Of a DNA stretch of 64,000 nt, positions 18,201 through 26,994 are shown piece after piece (the stretch's first letter is position 1; the number at the start of each line of letters is the position of its first letter). The notes under the pieces were generated by a model. It worked only from the letters and a program-made list of their open reading frames with translations, did not search any database and had not been told where the DNA came from. The stretch is from Kitasatospora azatica KCTC 9699 (lineage in GTDB: Bacteria; Actinomycetota; Actinomycetes; Streptomycetales; Streptomycetaceae). The stretch lies in assembly GCF_000744785.1 (NCBI RefSeq), contig NZ_JQMO01000002.1, positions 1,612,001-1,676,000 of the forward strand. Direction: 5' to 3'. Position numbers and translations under genes: made by a program.

Positions 18201-18228
18201 CAGCCCCAGCCCCAGCCCCAGCCCCAGC
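18201..18228. repeat. CAGCCC hexanucleotide repeats in a convergent intergenic gap
   Basis: About 4.5 exact copies of CAGCCC, preceded by similar degenerate units, fill the 58 bp between the convergent monooxygenase and SnoaL-like genes. The unit resembles the lepB 12 bp repeat core. No hairpin is evident. Confidence 0.8.
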
Positions 18229-18237
18229 GGCACGCGC

Positions 18238-18654
18238 TCAGAACGGCGGCAGCTCGTCCGGTACCAGTCCGGCCTGGCGCAGCAGGCCGAACAGGTCGGT
18301 CTCGCCCCAGAACTCGACGATCACGCCGTCGACCAGCCGATAGGACTTGACCCCGGTCATCGTGAGGTCGCGCCCGGTCCGGTCGTGCCGGTAGGTCAGC
18401 GTGAAGGCCACCGTGACCCGGTCGGCCGCGGCGAAGAGGTCGTCCACCCGGACCCGGCAGTCGGACAGACCGGGGCTGAGCACCGCGCCCTCGGGGTGGT
18501 GGCGCCCCTGGACGTGCCGGCCCGCTCCGTGCACCCGGACGTCCTCGGCGACCACGGCCCGCAGCTCACTCAGATCCCGGGTCTCGAAGACCCGCAGGTA
18601 GCGGCGGACGACATCGGCATTGCGCTGGACGGTGGCCTCGGCTGTGTAGGTCAT
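18238..18654 (-). CDS. SnoaL-like / NTF2-fold protein
   Basis: A 138-residue protein with the cone-shaped alpha+beta NTF2 layout: an N-terminal helix (VVRRYLRVFETRDLSELRAV), then VAEDVRVHGAGRHVQGRH, and a strand pair (RVTVAFTLTYRHDRTGRDL, GVKSYRLVDGVIVEFWGETD). It belongs with polyketide-cyclase-like or ester-cyclase SnoaL proteins, but a catalytic role cannot be assigned. No strong Shine-Dalgarno before the ATG. It faces the monooxygenase gene convergently and diverges from the ABC transporter genes. Confidence 0.8.
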   Translation of the reverse strand: MTYTAEATVQRNADVVRRYLRVFETRDLSELRAVVAEDVRVHGAGRHVQGRHHPEGAVLSPGLSDCRVRVDDLFAAADRVTVAFTLTYRHDRTGRDLTMTGVKSYRLVDGVIVEFWGETDLFGLLRQAGLVPDELPPF

Positions 18655-18840
18655 GACCGGAACGTACCCCCACGCGCCGTCCGCACTCCCGGTTCCGCTC
18701 GGGCCCGAATCCCAGGGGCGGTGTCATACCTGAGGAGGAGAGCCCACCCCGCCGCCCCTCCGGCCGGGGTACGGGCAACCGTTCGACGGGTGCACGGATC
18801 GCGGCAAACCGCCTCCGAGGATGGAGGGGTCACCACACGC

Positions 18841-18870
18841 CACCGCACACCACCGCACACCACCGCACAC
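18841..18870. repeat. CACCGCACAC 10 bp repeats upstream of the ABC transporter
   Basis: Three exact CACCGCACAC units, flanked by degenerate copies from about 18829 to 18885, end 13 bp before the GGAG of the ABC gene. They sit in the presumed 5' untranslated region. The strand is almost free of G except in CG steps, so the RNA would be unstructured. Confidence 0.85.
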
Positions 18871-18897
18871 CACACACCACCGCACTACGGAGCACAG

Positions 18898-19662
18898 ATG
18901 ACTACCACCCAGGCCCGGGCCAGGACCGCCGCCGCCACCGCCACCGGACTGACCAAGGTCTACGGCAGCGGTGAGACCCGGGTGGTCGCGTTGGACCAGG
19001 TCAGCGTGGCCTTCCAGCAGGGCGAGTTCACCGCGATCATGGGGCCGTCCGGGTCCGGCAAGTCGACCCTGATGCACTGCCTGGCCGGGCTGGACACCGC
19101 CACCTCGGGCTCGGCCCGGATCGGCGAGACCGAGCTGGTGGGTCTGAGGGACAAGCAGCTGACCCAGCTGCGCCGCGACCAACTGGGCTTCATCTTCCAG
19201 GCGTTCAACCTGCTGCCGACGCTGAACGCGCTGGAGAACATCACCCTGCCGATGGACATCGCCGGCCGCAAGGTGGACCGGGCCTGGCTGGACCGGATCG
19301 TCGAGACGGTCGGCCTGTCCGGCCGGCTGAGCCACCGCCCGAGCCAGCTCTCCGGTGGCCAGCAGCAGCGCGTGGCCTGTGCCCGCGCGCTGGCCGGCCG
19401 CCCGGCGATCGTCTTCGCCGACGAGCCCACCGGGAACCTGGACTCGCGTTCCGGCGCCGAGATCCTGGGCTTCCTGCGCAGCTCGGTACGGGAGTTGGGG
19501 CAGACCGTGGTGATGGTGACGCACGACCCGGTGGCGGCCGGCTACGCGGACCGGGTGATCTTCCTGGCCGACGGCCGGATCGTCGACGAGCTGTCGCTGC
19601 CGACCCCGGACACCGTGCTCGACCGGATGCGGCGCTTCGACGCGAAGGGCCGGACCAGCTGA
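18898..19662 (+). CDS. ABC transporter ATP-binding protein (MacB/LolD type)
   Basis: A 254-residue ATPase. Walker A is MGPSGSGKSTLMHCLAGLDT, the Q-loop is IFQAFNLLPTLNALENI, the signature is LSGGQQQRVACARALAG, Walker B is IVFADEPTGNLDS, and the switch His is in VVMVTHDPVAAGYADRV. These are diagnostic of the MacB/LolD/FtsE family, which works with FtsX-like permeases in export or envelope processes. GGAG is 6 nt before the ATG. The TGA overlaps the ATG of the permease by one base (TGATG). Confidence 0.96.
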   Translation: MTTTQARARTAAATATGLTKVYGSGETRVVALDQVSVAFQQGEFTAIMGPSGSGKSTLMHCLAGLDTATSGSARIGETELVGLRDKQLTQLRRDQLGFIFQAFNLLPTLNALENITLPMDIAGRKVDRAWLDRIVETVGLSGRLSHRPSQLSGGQQQRVACARALAGRPAIVFADEPTGNLDSRSGAEILGFLRSSVRELGQTVVMVTHDPVAAGYADRVIFLADGRIVDELSLPTPDTVLDRMRRFDAKGRTS

Positions 19663-22211
19663 TGTACCGCACCGCCCTGCGCAATGTGCTCGCCCACAAG
19701 GGCCGGCTGCTGATGACCGTCCTCGCCGTGCTGCTCGGCACCGCCTTCGTGGCCGGCACCCTGGTCTTCACCGACACCCTCGGCAGCGCCCTGAAGTCCC
19801 AGAACGCCAAGAGCTACACCGACATCGCCGTCTCGGTCACCGACGACGGCGCGGTCAGCAACGGCTACCAGCGCGGCGACCGGAGGAGCAGCGCGCCGCT
19901 CACCGAGCAGACCCGCCAGCGGATCGCCGCGCTGCCCGGCGCCGCCGAGGCCCGGGGCGTGGTCAGCGGCTTCGCCGGAGTCGCCGACCACACCGGCTCG
20001 TTGATCGGCAACGGCTTCTCCACCACCGGCACCAACTACGTGCCGGGCAAGGACGGACAGGACGCCCGCTACCCGCTCGCCGAGGGCCGAGGCCCGCAGC
20101 AGCAGGGCGAGTTGGCGCTGGACGCCAGGACCGCCGCGAAGGGCGGCTACCGGATCGGCGACACCGTCCGGGTGGCCGTCAACGGTCCGGTGATGCAGCT
20201 CAGGCTCACCGGCACGCTGCACGTCAACGACCCGCGGGTGAACGCCGGCGGCTCGCTGGCCGCCTTCGACACCGCGACCGCGCAGCGCCTCTACCTCGCC
20301 CCGGGACAGTTCAACGAGATCGACGTGGCCGCCAAGCCCGGCACCGAGCAGTCGACGCTGCTCGGCCAGGTCCGCCAACTGCTCCCGTCGGACGGCGACT
20401 TCACCGCGCAGACCGGCACCGAGCTGCAGGCCGACCAGGACCGGCAGATCGCCTCCGCCACCAAGAACCTCAGCTCCTCGCTGCTGGTCTTCGCCGGCAT
20501 CTCGCTCTTCGTCGGCGTGTTCATCATCGCCAACACCTTCACCATGCTGGTCGCCCAGCGCACCAAGGAGCTGGCCCTGTTGCGCGCCGTCGGCGCCAGC
20601 CGCCGGCAGATCACCCGCTCGGTGCTGGTCGAGGCGCTGCTGGTCGGGCTGCTCGCCTCGGCGGCCGGGCTGGCCGCCGGTACCGGGATCGCGGCCGGAC
20701 TGCGCTGGGTGCTCAACGGTCCGGGCGACGCCAATCTGCCGGACGGGCCGCTGATCGTCGCCCCGAGTACGGTGCTGACCGCGTTCGCGGTGGGCGTCCT
20801 GGTAACCGTGGCCGCCGCCTGGCTGCCCGCCCGGCGCGCCTCCCGGATCGCCCCGGTGGCCGCGATGAGCAACGGCGACCAGCCGGCCACGCCGAAGAGC
20901 CTGCTGCTGCGCAACACCATCGGCGCGGTGATCAGCGCGGTCGGCCTGGGCCTGCTGCTGCTCGGCTCGTCCAGCCACGCCACCAACACGGTCGGCCTGG
21001 GCGCCGCCGCCCTGCTGCTGGGCGTCTTCGTGCTCACCCCGCTGCTCTCCCGGCCGCTGATCGCGCTGCTCGCCCCGGTGCTGCAGAAGTTCTACGGCAG
21101 CCCGGGCAAGCTGGCCCGGGAGAACGCGCTGCGCAACCCGCGCCGCACCGCCGCCACCGCCTCCGCGCTGACGGTCGGCGTCACCCTGATCACCGCGCTG
21201 ACCGTGGTGGGCGCCTCGGTGAACCGTGCGGTGGACCAGGCGGCCGGCACCGACCTCAAGGCGGACTACGCCGTCGCCATGCAGAACTTCGCGCAGCTGG
21301 CACCCGAGGTCGGCCCGCAGATCGCGAAGGCGCCGGGGGTGGCGGCGAGCAGCGTGCTGCGGCAGGTGCCGGTGGAGGACGGCTCGCGGACCCGGTGGGT
21401 CACGGGCGTGGACCCGCAGTCCATCGGCGCGCTGGCCACCCTGAACGTCACCGGCGGCTCGCCCGAGGCGCTGGGCAAGGGCCAACTGCTGGTCAGTCGG
21501 GACTACGCGGACAAGAACGGCCTGGCCGTCGGCTCCACCCTGCGGCTGAGCTACCCGGACAGCAGCTCCGGCACGCTGACCGTCGGCGGCCTGTTCGCCG
21601 CGAACAGCGTGGTCGACGGCCTGGTGGTGGCCGACTCGGTGCTCGCCCCGCACAGCGCCGGCCAGGGCCCGGACCGGGTGCTGGTCAAGGGCACTGCCGG
21701 CGCAACGGCCGCGCTGAAGCAGGCACTCAAGGACGCGACTGGCGGCAACCCGCTGATCGCCGTCAAGGGCCAGGCCGATCTGAAGAAGGAGAACCGCGAG
21801 ATGGTCAACGCCGCCCTGAGCATCATGTACGGCCTGCTCGGCATGTCCGTGGTGATCGCCGTGCTGGGCGTGGTCAACACGATGGCGATGTCGGTCTTCG
21901 AGCGGCGCCGCGAGATCGGCATGCTGCGCGCGGTCGGCCTGGACCGGCGCGGGGTGCGGCGGATGGTCCGGCTGGAGTCGCTGCTGATCGCGCTGCTCGG
22001 CGGCGTGCTCGGGGTCGGCCTCGGCATCCTGACCGCCTGGGCGGGCAACGGCACCATCGCGGGCAGCTTCAAGGATCTGACGACGGTGATCCCGCCGCTG
22101 CCGATCCTCGGCTTCGTCGCGGCAGCCGCCCTGGTGGGCCTGGCCGCCGCGATCTGGCCGGCCCGCCGGGCTTCGCGACTGGACATGCTGGAGAGCATCA
22201 ACGCCGGCTGA
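19662..22211 (+). CDS. FtsX-like ABC transporter permease
   Basis: An 849-residue permease with two FtsX repeats. A first membrane helix (LLMTVLAVLLGTAFVAGTLV) precedes a large extracellular MacB-PCD-like domain (about 50-270). Three helices follow around VFAGISLFVGVFIIANTF, then a central pair, a second extracellular domain (about 520-690) and three final helices around MSVVIAVLGVVNTMAMSVF. The conserved cytoplasmic FALLRAVGASRRQ-type motifs occur twice (ELALLRAVGASRRQ and EIGMLRAVGLDRRG). Such actinobacterial pairs are often near TetR or two-component regulators; none adjoins here. Substrate unknown. Confidence 0.94.
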   Translation: MYRTALRNVLAHKGRLLMTVLAVLLGTAFVAGTLVFTDTLGSALKSQNAKSYTDIAVSVTDDGAVSNGYQRGDRRSSAPLTEQTRQRIAALPGAAEARGVVSGFAGVADHTGSLIGNGFSTTGTNYVPGKDGQDARYPLAEGRGPQQQGELALDARTAAKGGYRIGDTVRVAVNGPVMQLRLTGTLHVNDPRVNAGGSLAAFDTATAQRLYLAPGQFNEIDVAAKPGTEQSTLLGQVRQLLPSDGDFTAQTGTELQADQDRQIASATKNLSSSLLVFAGISLFVGVFIIANTFTMLVAQRTKELALLRAVGASRRQITRSVLVEALLVGLLASAAGLAAGTGIAAGLRWVLNGPGDANLPDGPLIVAPSTVLTAFAVGVLVTVAAAWLPARRASRIAPVAAMSNGDQPATPKSLLLRNTIGAVISAVGLGLLLLGSSSHATNTVGLGAAALLLGVFVLTPLLSRPLIALLAPVLQKFYGSPGKLARENALRNPRRTAATASALTVGVTLITALTVVGASVNRAVDQAAGTDLKADYAVAMQNFAQLAPEVGPQIAKAPGVAASSVLRQVPVEDGSRTRWVTGVDPQSIGALATLNVTGGSPEALGKGQLLVSRDYADKNGLAVGSTLRLSYPDSSSGTLTVGGLFAANSVVDGLVVADSVLAPHSAGQGPDRVLVKGTAGATAALKQALKDATGGNPLIAVKGQADLKKENREMVNAALSIMYGLLGMSVVIAVLGVVNTMAMSVFERRREIGMLRAVGLDRRGVRRMVRLESLLIALLGGVLGVGLGILTAWAGNGTIAGSFKDLTTVIPPLPILGFVAAAALVGLAAAIWPARRASRLDMLESINAG

Positions 22212-22223
22212 CGGCGAGCGGCG

Positions 22224-22248
22224 GCCCGGGCTGAACCGCAGCCCGGGC
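22224..22248 (+). terminator. Hairpin after the ABC permease
   Basis: GCCCGGGCT (22224-22232) and AGCCCGGGC (22240-22248) form a perfect 9 bp stem with a 7 nt loop, 12 bp after the permease stop. A second GC-rich inverted segment, GCGGCCCGAGCCGC, follows twice in degenerate form before the next gene. Confidence 0.7.
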
Positions 22249-22308
22249 TGAACCGCGGCCCGAGCCGCGCGGGTTGCCAAGCGGCCCGAGCCGCTAAGGT
22301 TCCGCACC

Positions 22309-23247
22309 GTGGCTCACCTTGAGATATCCGACCTGATCACCGCCGTGGATCCGCGCACCGGCCGGCGCCTCCCGGTCCGCCGCGAGGAGGTGCTGGCCAC
22401 CCTGCGGGCGCACGGTGACCGGCCGGCGGCCCGGATCGTCGCCCAGCTGCCGGTGGACCAGGACGACGTGCTGGACCCGGAGGCCGTGGACCGCCTGCTG
22501 ATCAGCGTGCACACCGAACTGCAGCGCCTCAGCGAGGAGTTGCGGATCGGTGAGCGGATGGTCCACCTGCTCCGCCCGCTGTTCGCCACCATCCGCGAGG
22601 CGGGGGCGGCGAACAGCGGGCCGGTGCGCCTGGTCGACATCGGCTCCGGCCTCGGCTACCTGGTCCGCTGGCTGGCGGCCACCCGCGTCCTGGGGCCGGA
22701 CGTCGAGCTGGTCGGCGTGGACCTCGACGCCGCCCTGGTCGGCGAGGCCACCCGGCTGGCCCACGCGGAGCGGCTGGACTGCCAGTTCGTCCACGGCAAC
22801 GCCTTCGACCTGCCCGAATCCGCCACGGTCTACATCTCCACCGGTGTGCTGCACCACTTCCCCGCTGCCGCCCTGGCGGAGTTCTTCCAAGCCCAAGCCG
22901 CCTCCCCCGCGCTGGCCTTCTGCCACTACGACATCGCCACCACCCGCCTGGCGCCGCTGGGTGCGTGGATCTTCCACCGTTCGCGGATGCGCCACCCGCT
23001 GGGTCGCCACGACGGCTACGCCTCCGCGCGGCGCGCCCACGGTGACGAGACGCTGCTGCGGGCCGCCACCGCCCCTGGAATCCGGCCACTGCTCTACGAG
23101 CCGCGCGCCCTGTCCAATCCGTTCTGCACCACGCTGCGCCCGATCCTCGGCGTCCGCCCGCAGTTGGAGGCGCCGCTTCGCCGGGCGCTCGGCCGGGCCT
23201 CTCGTCGGCTCGTCGGCCCCGAGCACTTCGCCGAGGTCGCCCGATGA
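22309..23247 (+). CDS. Class I SAM-dependent methyltransferase
   Basis: A 312-residue protein whose second half has the Rossmann methyltransferase motifs: VRLVDIGSGLGYLVRWLAAT (motif I, about residues 108-127), VELVGVDLDAALV (motif II) and VYISTGVLHHFP (motif IV). The first 90 residues are a helical extension (DVLDPEAVDRLLISVHTELQ) that may contact the substrate. GTG start with AAGG upstream. Its stop overlaps the start of the membrane protein gene by 4 bp. Substrate not predictable. Confidence 0.88.
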   Translation: MAHLEISDLITAVDPRTGRRLPVRREEVLATLRAHGDRPAARIVAQLPVDQDDVLDPEAVDRLLISVHTELQRLSEELRIGERMVHLLRPLFATIREAGAANSGPVRLVDIGSGLGYLVRWLAATRVLGPDVELVGVDLDAALVGEATRLAHAERLDCQFVHGNAFDLPESATVYISTGVLHHFPAAALAEFFQAQAASPALAFCHYDIATTRLAPLGAWIFHRSRMRHPLGRHDGYASARRAHGDETLLRAATAPGIRPLLYEPRALSNPFCTTLRPILGVRPQLEAPLRRALGRASRRLVGPEHFAEVAR

Positions 23248-23756
23248 CCCCCGCCCTGCCGCTCGCCGCGCTCGGCCTGGTCGACGCGGCCTTCAGCGGC
23301 TTCCGCGCCTACGCCGGACGCGACGCCCGGATCCGCAAGCGCCGAGGCGCCGCCCGAGCGGCGCTGCGCGGGCTGGCCGTCGGCTCCGTCCTGCTGCTCG
23401 CCCCGACGGCGGCGGCCGTCGCCCTGCTGCTGACCGCCGCCGACCGCTCCCGCACCTACGCGCTGCTCGCCGCCGGCGGCCTCGGCTACCTGCTGCCGCT
23501 CGCGGTCTTCGCGGCCGCGGTGCTGCTCTCGCTGGCCGTGTACCTCGTGCTGCCGTTCCGCGCCGGCACGGTGGCGATCGTCCTCGGCTGCGGACCGCTG
23601 ACCCTGCTGCGCCCACTCGCCGTCGCCGCCGCCTGCCTCGGCGCCCTGGTGACCGGCGGCGGCTGGCCCGCCCTGCTGGTCGGCACGGTCGCCGGCGCGG
23701 CGGTCCTGTGCGTCGAGCCGATCGTCCACCGGCGCTGGTACCCCGCTCCGCTCTGA
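23244..23756 (+). CDS. Hypothetical integral membrane protein
   Basis: A 170-residue protein with about five hydrophobic helices, beginning with LAVGSVLLLAPTAAAVALLL and ending near LLVGTVAGAAVLCVEPIV, and a basic loop (RDARIRKRRGAARAA) before the first strong helix. No family motif is recognised. The ATGA overlap with the methyltransferase gene indicates co-translation, so the pair may act on the same membrane-linked substrate. Confidence 0.75.
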   Translation: MTPALPLAALGLVDAAFSGFRAYAGRDARIRKRRGAARAALRGLAVGSVLLLAPTAAAVALLLTAADRSRTYALLAAGGLGYLLPLAVFAAAVLLSLAVYLVLPFRAGTVAIVLGCGPLTLLRPLAVAAACLGALVTGGGWPALLVGTVAGAAVLCVEPIVHRRWYPAPL

Positions 23757-23810
23757 CCTGGAAGAAGATCTTCAGCGCGGCCGCTGCCGCTCTCACGCCG
23801 AACGTTCGAC

Positions 23811-24312
23811 CTAAAGGGCTGTCCCTCCTGACACGTCCAGGCGGTGGCCGGTCATGTAGCGGCTGTCGTCGGAGGCCAGGAACGCCACCGTGTCGGCGAC
23901 GTCCTCCGGTGTGCCCAGCCGTCCCAGTGGCGACAGGGATTCCAGCCAGGTCAGGGCCTCACCGACCAGCCGTCCCTGATGCATGTCGGTGTCGATCACC
24001 CCTGGTGCCACGATGTTGACCGTGATGCCGCGCGGGCCCAGTTGCTTGGCGAGGGCCGAGGTGAGCACATCGAGGGGCGCCTTGGACATGGCGTAGTCGA
24101 TCGCCCGGGCCATGGCCGGGCCGCGGGTCAACATGGTGCCGACCGTGATGATCCGGCCCCCGTCGCGCAGCCGTGGCAGGGCGAGTTGGGTGATGAAGAA
24201 CGGGGCTGCGGCGTTGACGGCGAGCAGCCGCTCGAAGCCGTCCCTGGTCACGCCGTCGATCTCGCCCTGGTCGCCGAGGATCCCGGCGTTGTTGACCAGG
24301 ATGTCCAGACCA
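23811..24312 (-). pseudogene. N-terminally truncated SDR oxidoreductase
   Basis: The frame encodes the last roughly 165 residues of a classical SDR: LDILVNNAGI, then the catalytic pair in DYAMSKAPLDVL (Y-x3-K), the VNIVAPGVIDTDM segment, and the C-terminal TGHRLDVSGG. The first 80-90 residues, including the TGxxxGxG cofactor motif, are missing: upstream of LDILV the frame runs into the antisense of the TetR gene and homology stops at about 24309-24316. A GTG at 24251 could start a shorter product but it would lack the nucleotide-binding fold. A deletion that removed the SDR 5' end and the divergent promoter is the simplest explanation. Confidence 0.75.
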
Positions 24313-24313
24313 C

Positions 24314-25081
24314 ATGAGCATCTGGATGCGCCCCGAACGCCCGCAGCGGTCGGCCCCCGGACCGCGACCGGCGTACAGCCGAGCGCAGATCACCGAGACC
24401 GCCGTCGCGATCGCGGACGCGGAAGGACTCGACGCCGCGTCGATGCGCCGGATCGCGGCCGAACTCGGCACCGGCGCGATGTCGCTCTACCGCTACGTCC
24501 CCCGGCGGGAGGACCTGATCGAGCTGATGGTCGACGCGGCCGCCGGCGAGATGGGCCTACCCGACCGCCCGACCGGTGACTGGCGGGCCGACCTGTCCCT
24601 GCTGGCCCACGAAAGACGGGCGCTGTGGCGCCGCCACCCGTGGCTGGCATCGCTGACCGAAGGCCACCCGGTCTGGGGGCCGAACTCCCTACGGGTGCTG
24701 GAGTTCACCTACGGGGCGCTCGATGGATTCGGGTTGGCCATCGACGAGGTCGCCGGCCTCGTCGGCTTGATCAGCGGATACGTCGCCGGCGTCGTACGCA
24801 CCGAGGTCGGCTGGGCAGAGGAGGCACGCCGGACGAATGTGGACATGCGGCAGTGGATGAGCGACATCGGTCCGTACGTGCAAAGACTCATCACCAGCGG
24901 GAAACACCCGATGTTCGCCCGGATCATCCGTGAGACGCAGACCCCGTGGATGGAACCGGACGCGCGCTTCCAGTACGGCCTCGACCGGGTCCCGGACAGT
25001 ATCGCCGCGACCCTACCGGGCGAAGCCGGACAGGCGCGGCGGTCAGCCGTGGCGGACGAGCCGACACGGCCCACCTGCTGA
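24314..25081 (+). CDS. TetR/AcrR family transcriptional regulator
   Basis: A 255-residue regulator. HTH at about residues 22-68 (YSRAQITETAVAIADAEGLD, then SMRRIAAELGTGAMSLYRYV). The C-terminal half (TetR_C family) is helical and ends in a charged tail. The N-terminus (SIWMRPERP) is typical of a large actinobacterial TetR family that usually regulates a divergent SDR or transporter. Here the neighbour on that side is the truncated SDR, and the ATG directly abuts the truncation, with only a weak, distant AGGA before it. Expression may therefore be impaired. Confidence 0.85.
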   Translation: MSIWMRPERPQRSAPGPRPAYSRAQITETAVAIADAEGLDAASMRRIAAELGTGAMSLYRYVPRREDLIELMVDAAAGEMGLPDRPTGDWRADLSLLAHERRALWRRHPWLASLTEGHPVWGPNSLRVLEFTYGALDGFGLAIDEVAGLVGLISGYVAGVVRTEVGWAEEARRTNVDMRQWMSDIGPYVQRLITSGKHPMFARIIRETQTPWMEPDARFQYGLDRVPDSIAATLPGEAGQARRSAVADEPTRPTC

Positions 25082-25127
25082 ACCGACGGACCGTCACGCA
25101 CGATGGAGGCCGACGGGCGTCCCGTGA

Positions 25128-25364
25128 CTACTGCTGCGGATGCACGGCAGGCAGGGCCGCGGGTTCCCGCTGCAGCAGGCGCACGGCGATGCAGCCGGCG
25201 CCGGCGAGCAGTTCGAGGACGGTGGCGGTCGGGACGCCGGCGACGGCCAGGCCCGACGCGAGGACCAGGACGACGACCAGGACGACCTGGTCGGCGGACC
25301 GGATCCGGCGGCCGGGCGGCACGGGGATGGCCGCAGGTGTCGGACGACGGGGTGATCGACTCAT
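25128..25364 (-). CDS. Small two-helix membrane protein
   Basis: A 78-residue protein: basic N-terminus (RRPTPAAIPVPPGRRIR), then QVVLVVVLVLASGLAVAGV and TVLELLAGAGCIAVRLLQ as two likely membrane helices, and a short tail. A strong GGGAGAAG lies just before the ATG. It follows the PLP decarboxylase gene by about 80 bp on the same strand. No family recognised; the clear ribosome site and hydrophobic pattern support it as real. Confidence 0.55.
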   Translation of the reverse strand: MSRSPRRPTPAAIPVPPGRRIRSADQVVLVVVLVLASGLAVAGVPTATVLELLAGAGCIAVRLLQREPAALPAVHPQQ

Positions 25365-25444
25365 GGCTTCTCCCAAGTGGTGTCGGTGACGCGGGAATTC
25401 AGCGGCGGCCGGCGGCCGGTGGCGGAGCGAGGAACCCCACCAGG

Positions 25445-26779
25445 TCACCGGTTGGTCCGGGCGACCAGCTCGTCGATGCTCTGGGCGGCGCGCAGCAGTT
25501 CGAACCGCACGGTGCCGTCGGCCTCGACGGTGACGCCGTGCACGGCCGGCTCCGGCAGGGAGTTGTAGCCGAACGGCGTGGACGTGTAGTACGCCCCGGT
25601 GTCGAGCAGTGCGACGATGTCGCCGGGCTCCAGCAGCGGCAGCGGGCGGGCCGTTGCGACCAGGTCGCCGGCGAAGCAGCACGGTCCCGCGATGTCCTGG
25701 GGCACCAGGTCCCCGCTCTTCGGGCCACCGGACGGGTCGTGGGCGCTGATCCGCAGCGGCCAGGACTGTGGCATGAACACCGTCCGGGTGGCGACCTGGG
25801 CTCCGGCGTGCGTGATCGCGATCGGGCGCCCACCGGAGCTCTTGGTGTACTCGACGTACGCGGCGGTGAACCCGTTCTTGGCCAGCAGCGAGCGGCCGAA
25901 CTCGGTGACCACCTGGAAGTCGCCGGTGAACAGGGCCGGCGCGTGGGCCCACAGGCGGTCCACGTACTCGTCGAAGCCGGGGGCCATCGGGTCGCTGTCG
26001 AAGTTGACCGGGAGCCCCCCGCCAATGTCGATACCGACCACCTGGCGTCGGCCGAGCTCGCTGTTGACCTTCTCGGCGAAGGCGACAGCCGCGGCCACTC
26101 CCTCGGCCATCAGGTCCAGCGGGCAGCCCTGCGACCCCACGTGCGCGTGCACCCAGGTGAGCCAGGGCCGGTCCCGGAACGCCGCCACCAGTCGTTCGAG
26201 GTTGCCGTCGTCCGCCAGGGCGATGCCGAACTTCGAGGTCGCCGTGGCGGTGCTCATCGCGCCGATCGACCCGGCGCCGACCTGCGGGTTGATCCGGACA
26301 CCGATCCGGGAGCGGGACTCGCCGGCCCCCCGGGACTCGCGGGCCCGCAGGATCTCGTCGACGCGCGAGAGTTCCTGCCAGTTGTCGATGTTGACCGCGA
26401 CCCCGAGGTCCAGCGCCCGGACCAGCTCGCGGCTGGTCTTCGCCGGCGAGTCGAGGACGATCCGCTCGGCGGCGAAGCCGGCGGCCAGTGCCTGGGCGAG
26501 CTCACCGGGGCTGGCCACCTCACAGCCCATGCCGAGGCCGCGCAGCCGCTCCAGCACCGGGACCAGGCAGTTGGCCTTGGCCGCGAAGGTGTGCAGCACC
26601 TCGACCGAGTCCGGGAACGCGCGGTGCAGCGCGGCGACGGTCGCCGCGACGGCGTCGAGGTCGATGAACCCCGCCAGCAGCGCGTCCTCGGGATCGAGGA
26701 GCCCTTCCCGGATCGCTGCGCGCAGGATGAGTTCGCGCCGCTCGGCGGTCAGAAGGGTGTTCAGCTGATGATCAGTCAT
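25445..26779 (-). CDS. Fold-III PLP-dependent decarboxylase (diaminopimelate decarboxylase-like)
   Basis: A 444-residue enzyme of the DapDC/LysA fold. The PLP lysine is in LHTFAAKANCLVPVL, substrate/cofactor residues in VHAHVGSQG, VGIDIGGGLPVNF and EFGRSLLAKNG, and the C-terminal barrel provides GPCCFAGD and LLDTGAYYTSTPF, matching the CESGD and GAY motifs of the family. The canonical CESGD is changed to CCFAGD, so the substrate may not be meso-diaminopimelate; paralogues act in natural product or polyamine pathways. Leftward, downstream of a PucR regulator (215 bp gap with its own inverted repeat) and upstream of a small membrane protein. Confidence 0.85.
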   Translation of the reverse strand: MTDHQLNTLLTAERRELILRAAIREGLLDPEDALLAGFIDLDAVAATVAALHRAFPDSVEVLHTFAAKANCLVPVLERLRGLGMGCEVASPGELAQALAAGFAAERIVLDSPAKTSRELVRALDLGVAVNIDNWQELSRVDEILRARESRGAGESRSRIGVRINPQVGAGSIGAMSTATATSKFGIALADDGNLERLVAAFRDRPWLTWVHAHVGSQGCPLDLMAEGVAAAVAFAEKVNSELGRRQVVGIDIGGGLPVNFDSDPMAPGFDEYVDRLWAHAPALFTGDFQVVTEFGRSLLAKNGFTAAYVEYTKSSGGRPIAITHAGAQVATRTVFMPQSWPLRISAHDPSGGPKSGDLVPQDIAGPCCFAGDLVATARPLPLLEPGDIVALLDTGAYYTSTPFGYNSLPEPAVHGVTVEADGTVRFELLRAAQSIDELVARTNR

Positions 26780-26909
26780 AGTGCCATGCTCCGAGGGCTC
26801 GTCGGTGCGCGCGGCCCGGGTCGCTCCCGGGGGCGTAGCACCAGACTGCCCGTCAGCGGGCGGCCGCGTCTTCGTCCCGAAACCCGGATCTGCCGCGGCG
26901 ACACCGTGC

Positions 26910-26929
26910 CACCGGCCAATGAACCGGTG
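26910..26929. promoter_or_regulatory. Inverted repeat upstream of the decarboxylase
   Basis: CACCGG (26910-26915) and CCGGTG (26924-26929) flank 8 bp (CCAATGAA). It is centred about 140 bp before the decarboxylase ATG and could be an operator for the PucR regulator. Short arms in a GC-rich genome make chance possible. Confidence 0.3.
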
Positions 26930-26994
26930 CCGGCCCGCTCCTCGCTGTGCGGCGCGACGGAGCCGCTCCGCTTTCCCCGTGCGGGGCGACGGAG

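Noticed and set aside
16950..18654. Monooxygenase plus SnoaL-like protein as part of a polyketide cluster
   Set aside because: No polyketide synthase, acyl carrier or tailoring genes are nearby; the two genes are convergent and separated by repeats.
19542..22307. Very long antisense open frame (over 900 codons) opposite the ABC permease
   Set aside because: Composition is His/Arg/Gly/Gln-rich without domains, typical of the reverse frame of a GC-rich gene; the forward strand has clear FtsX motifs.
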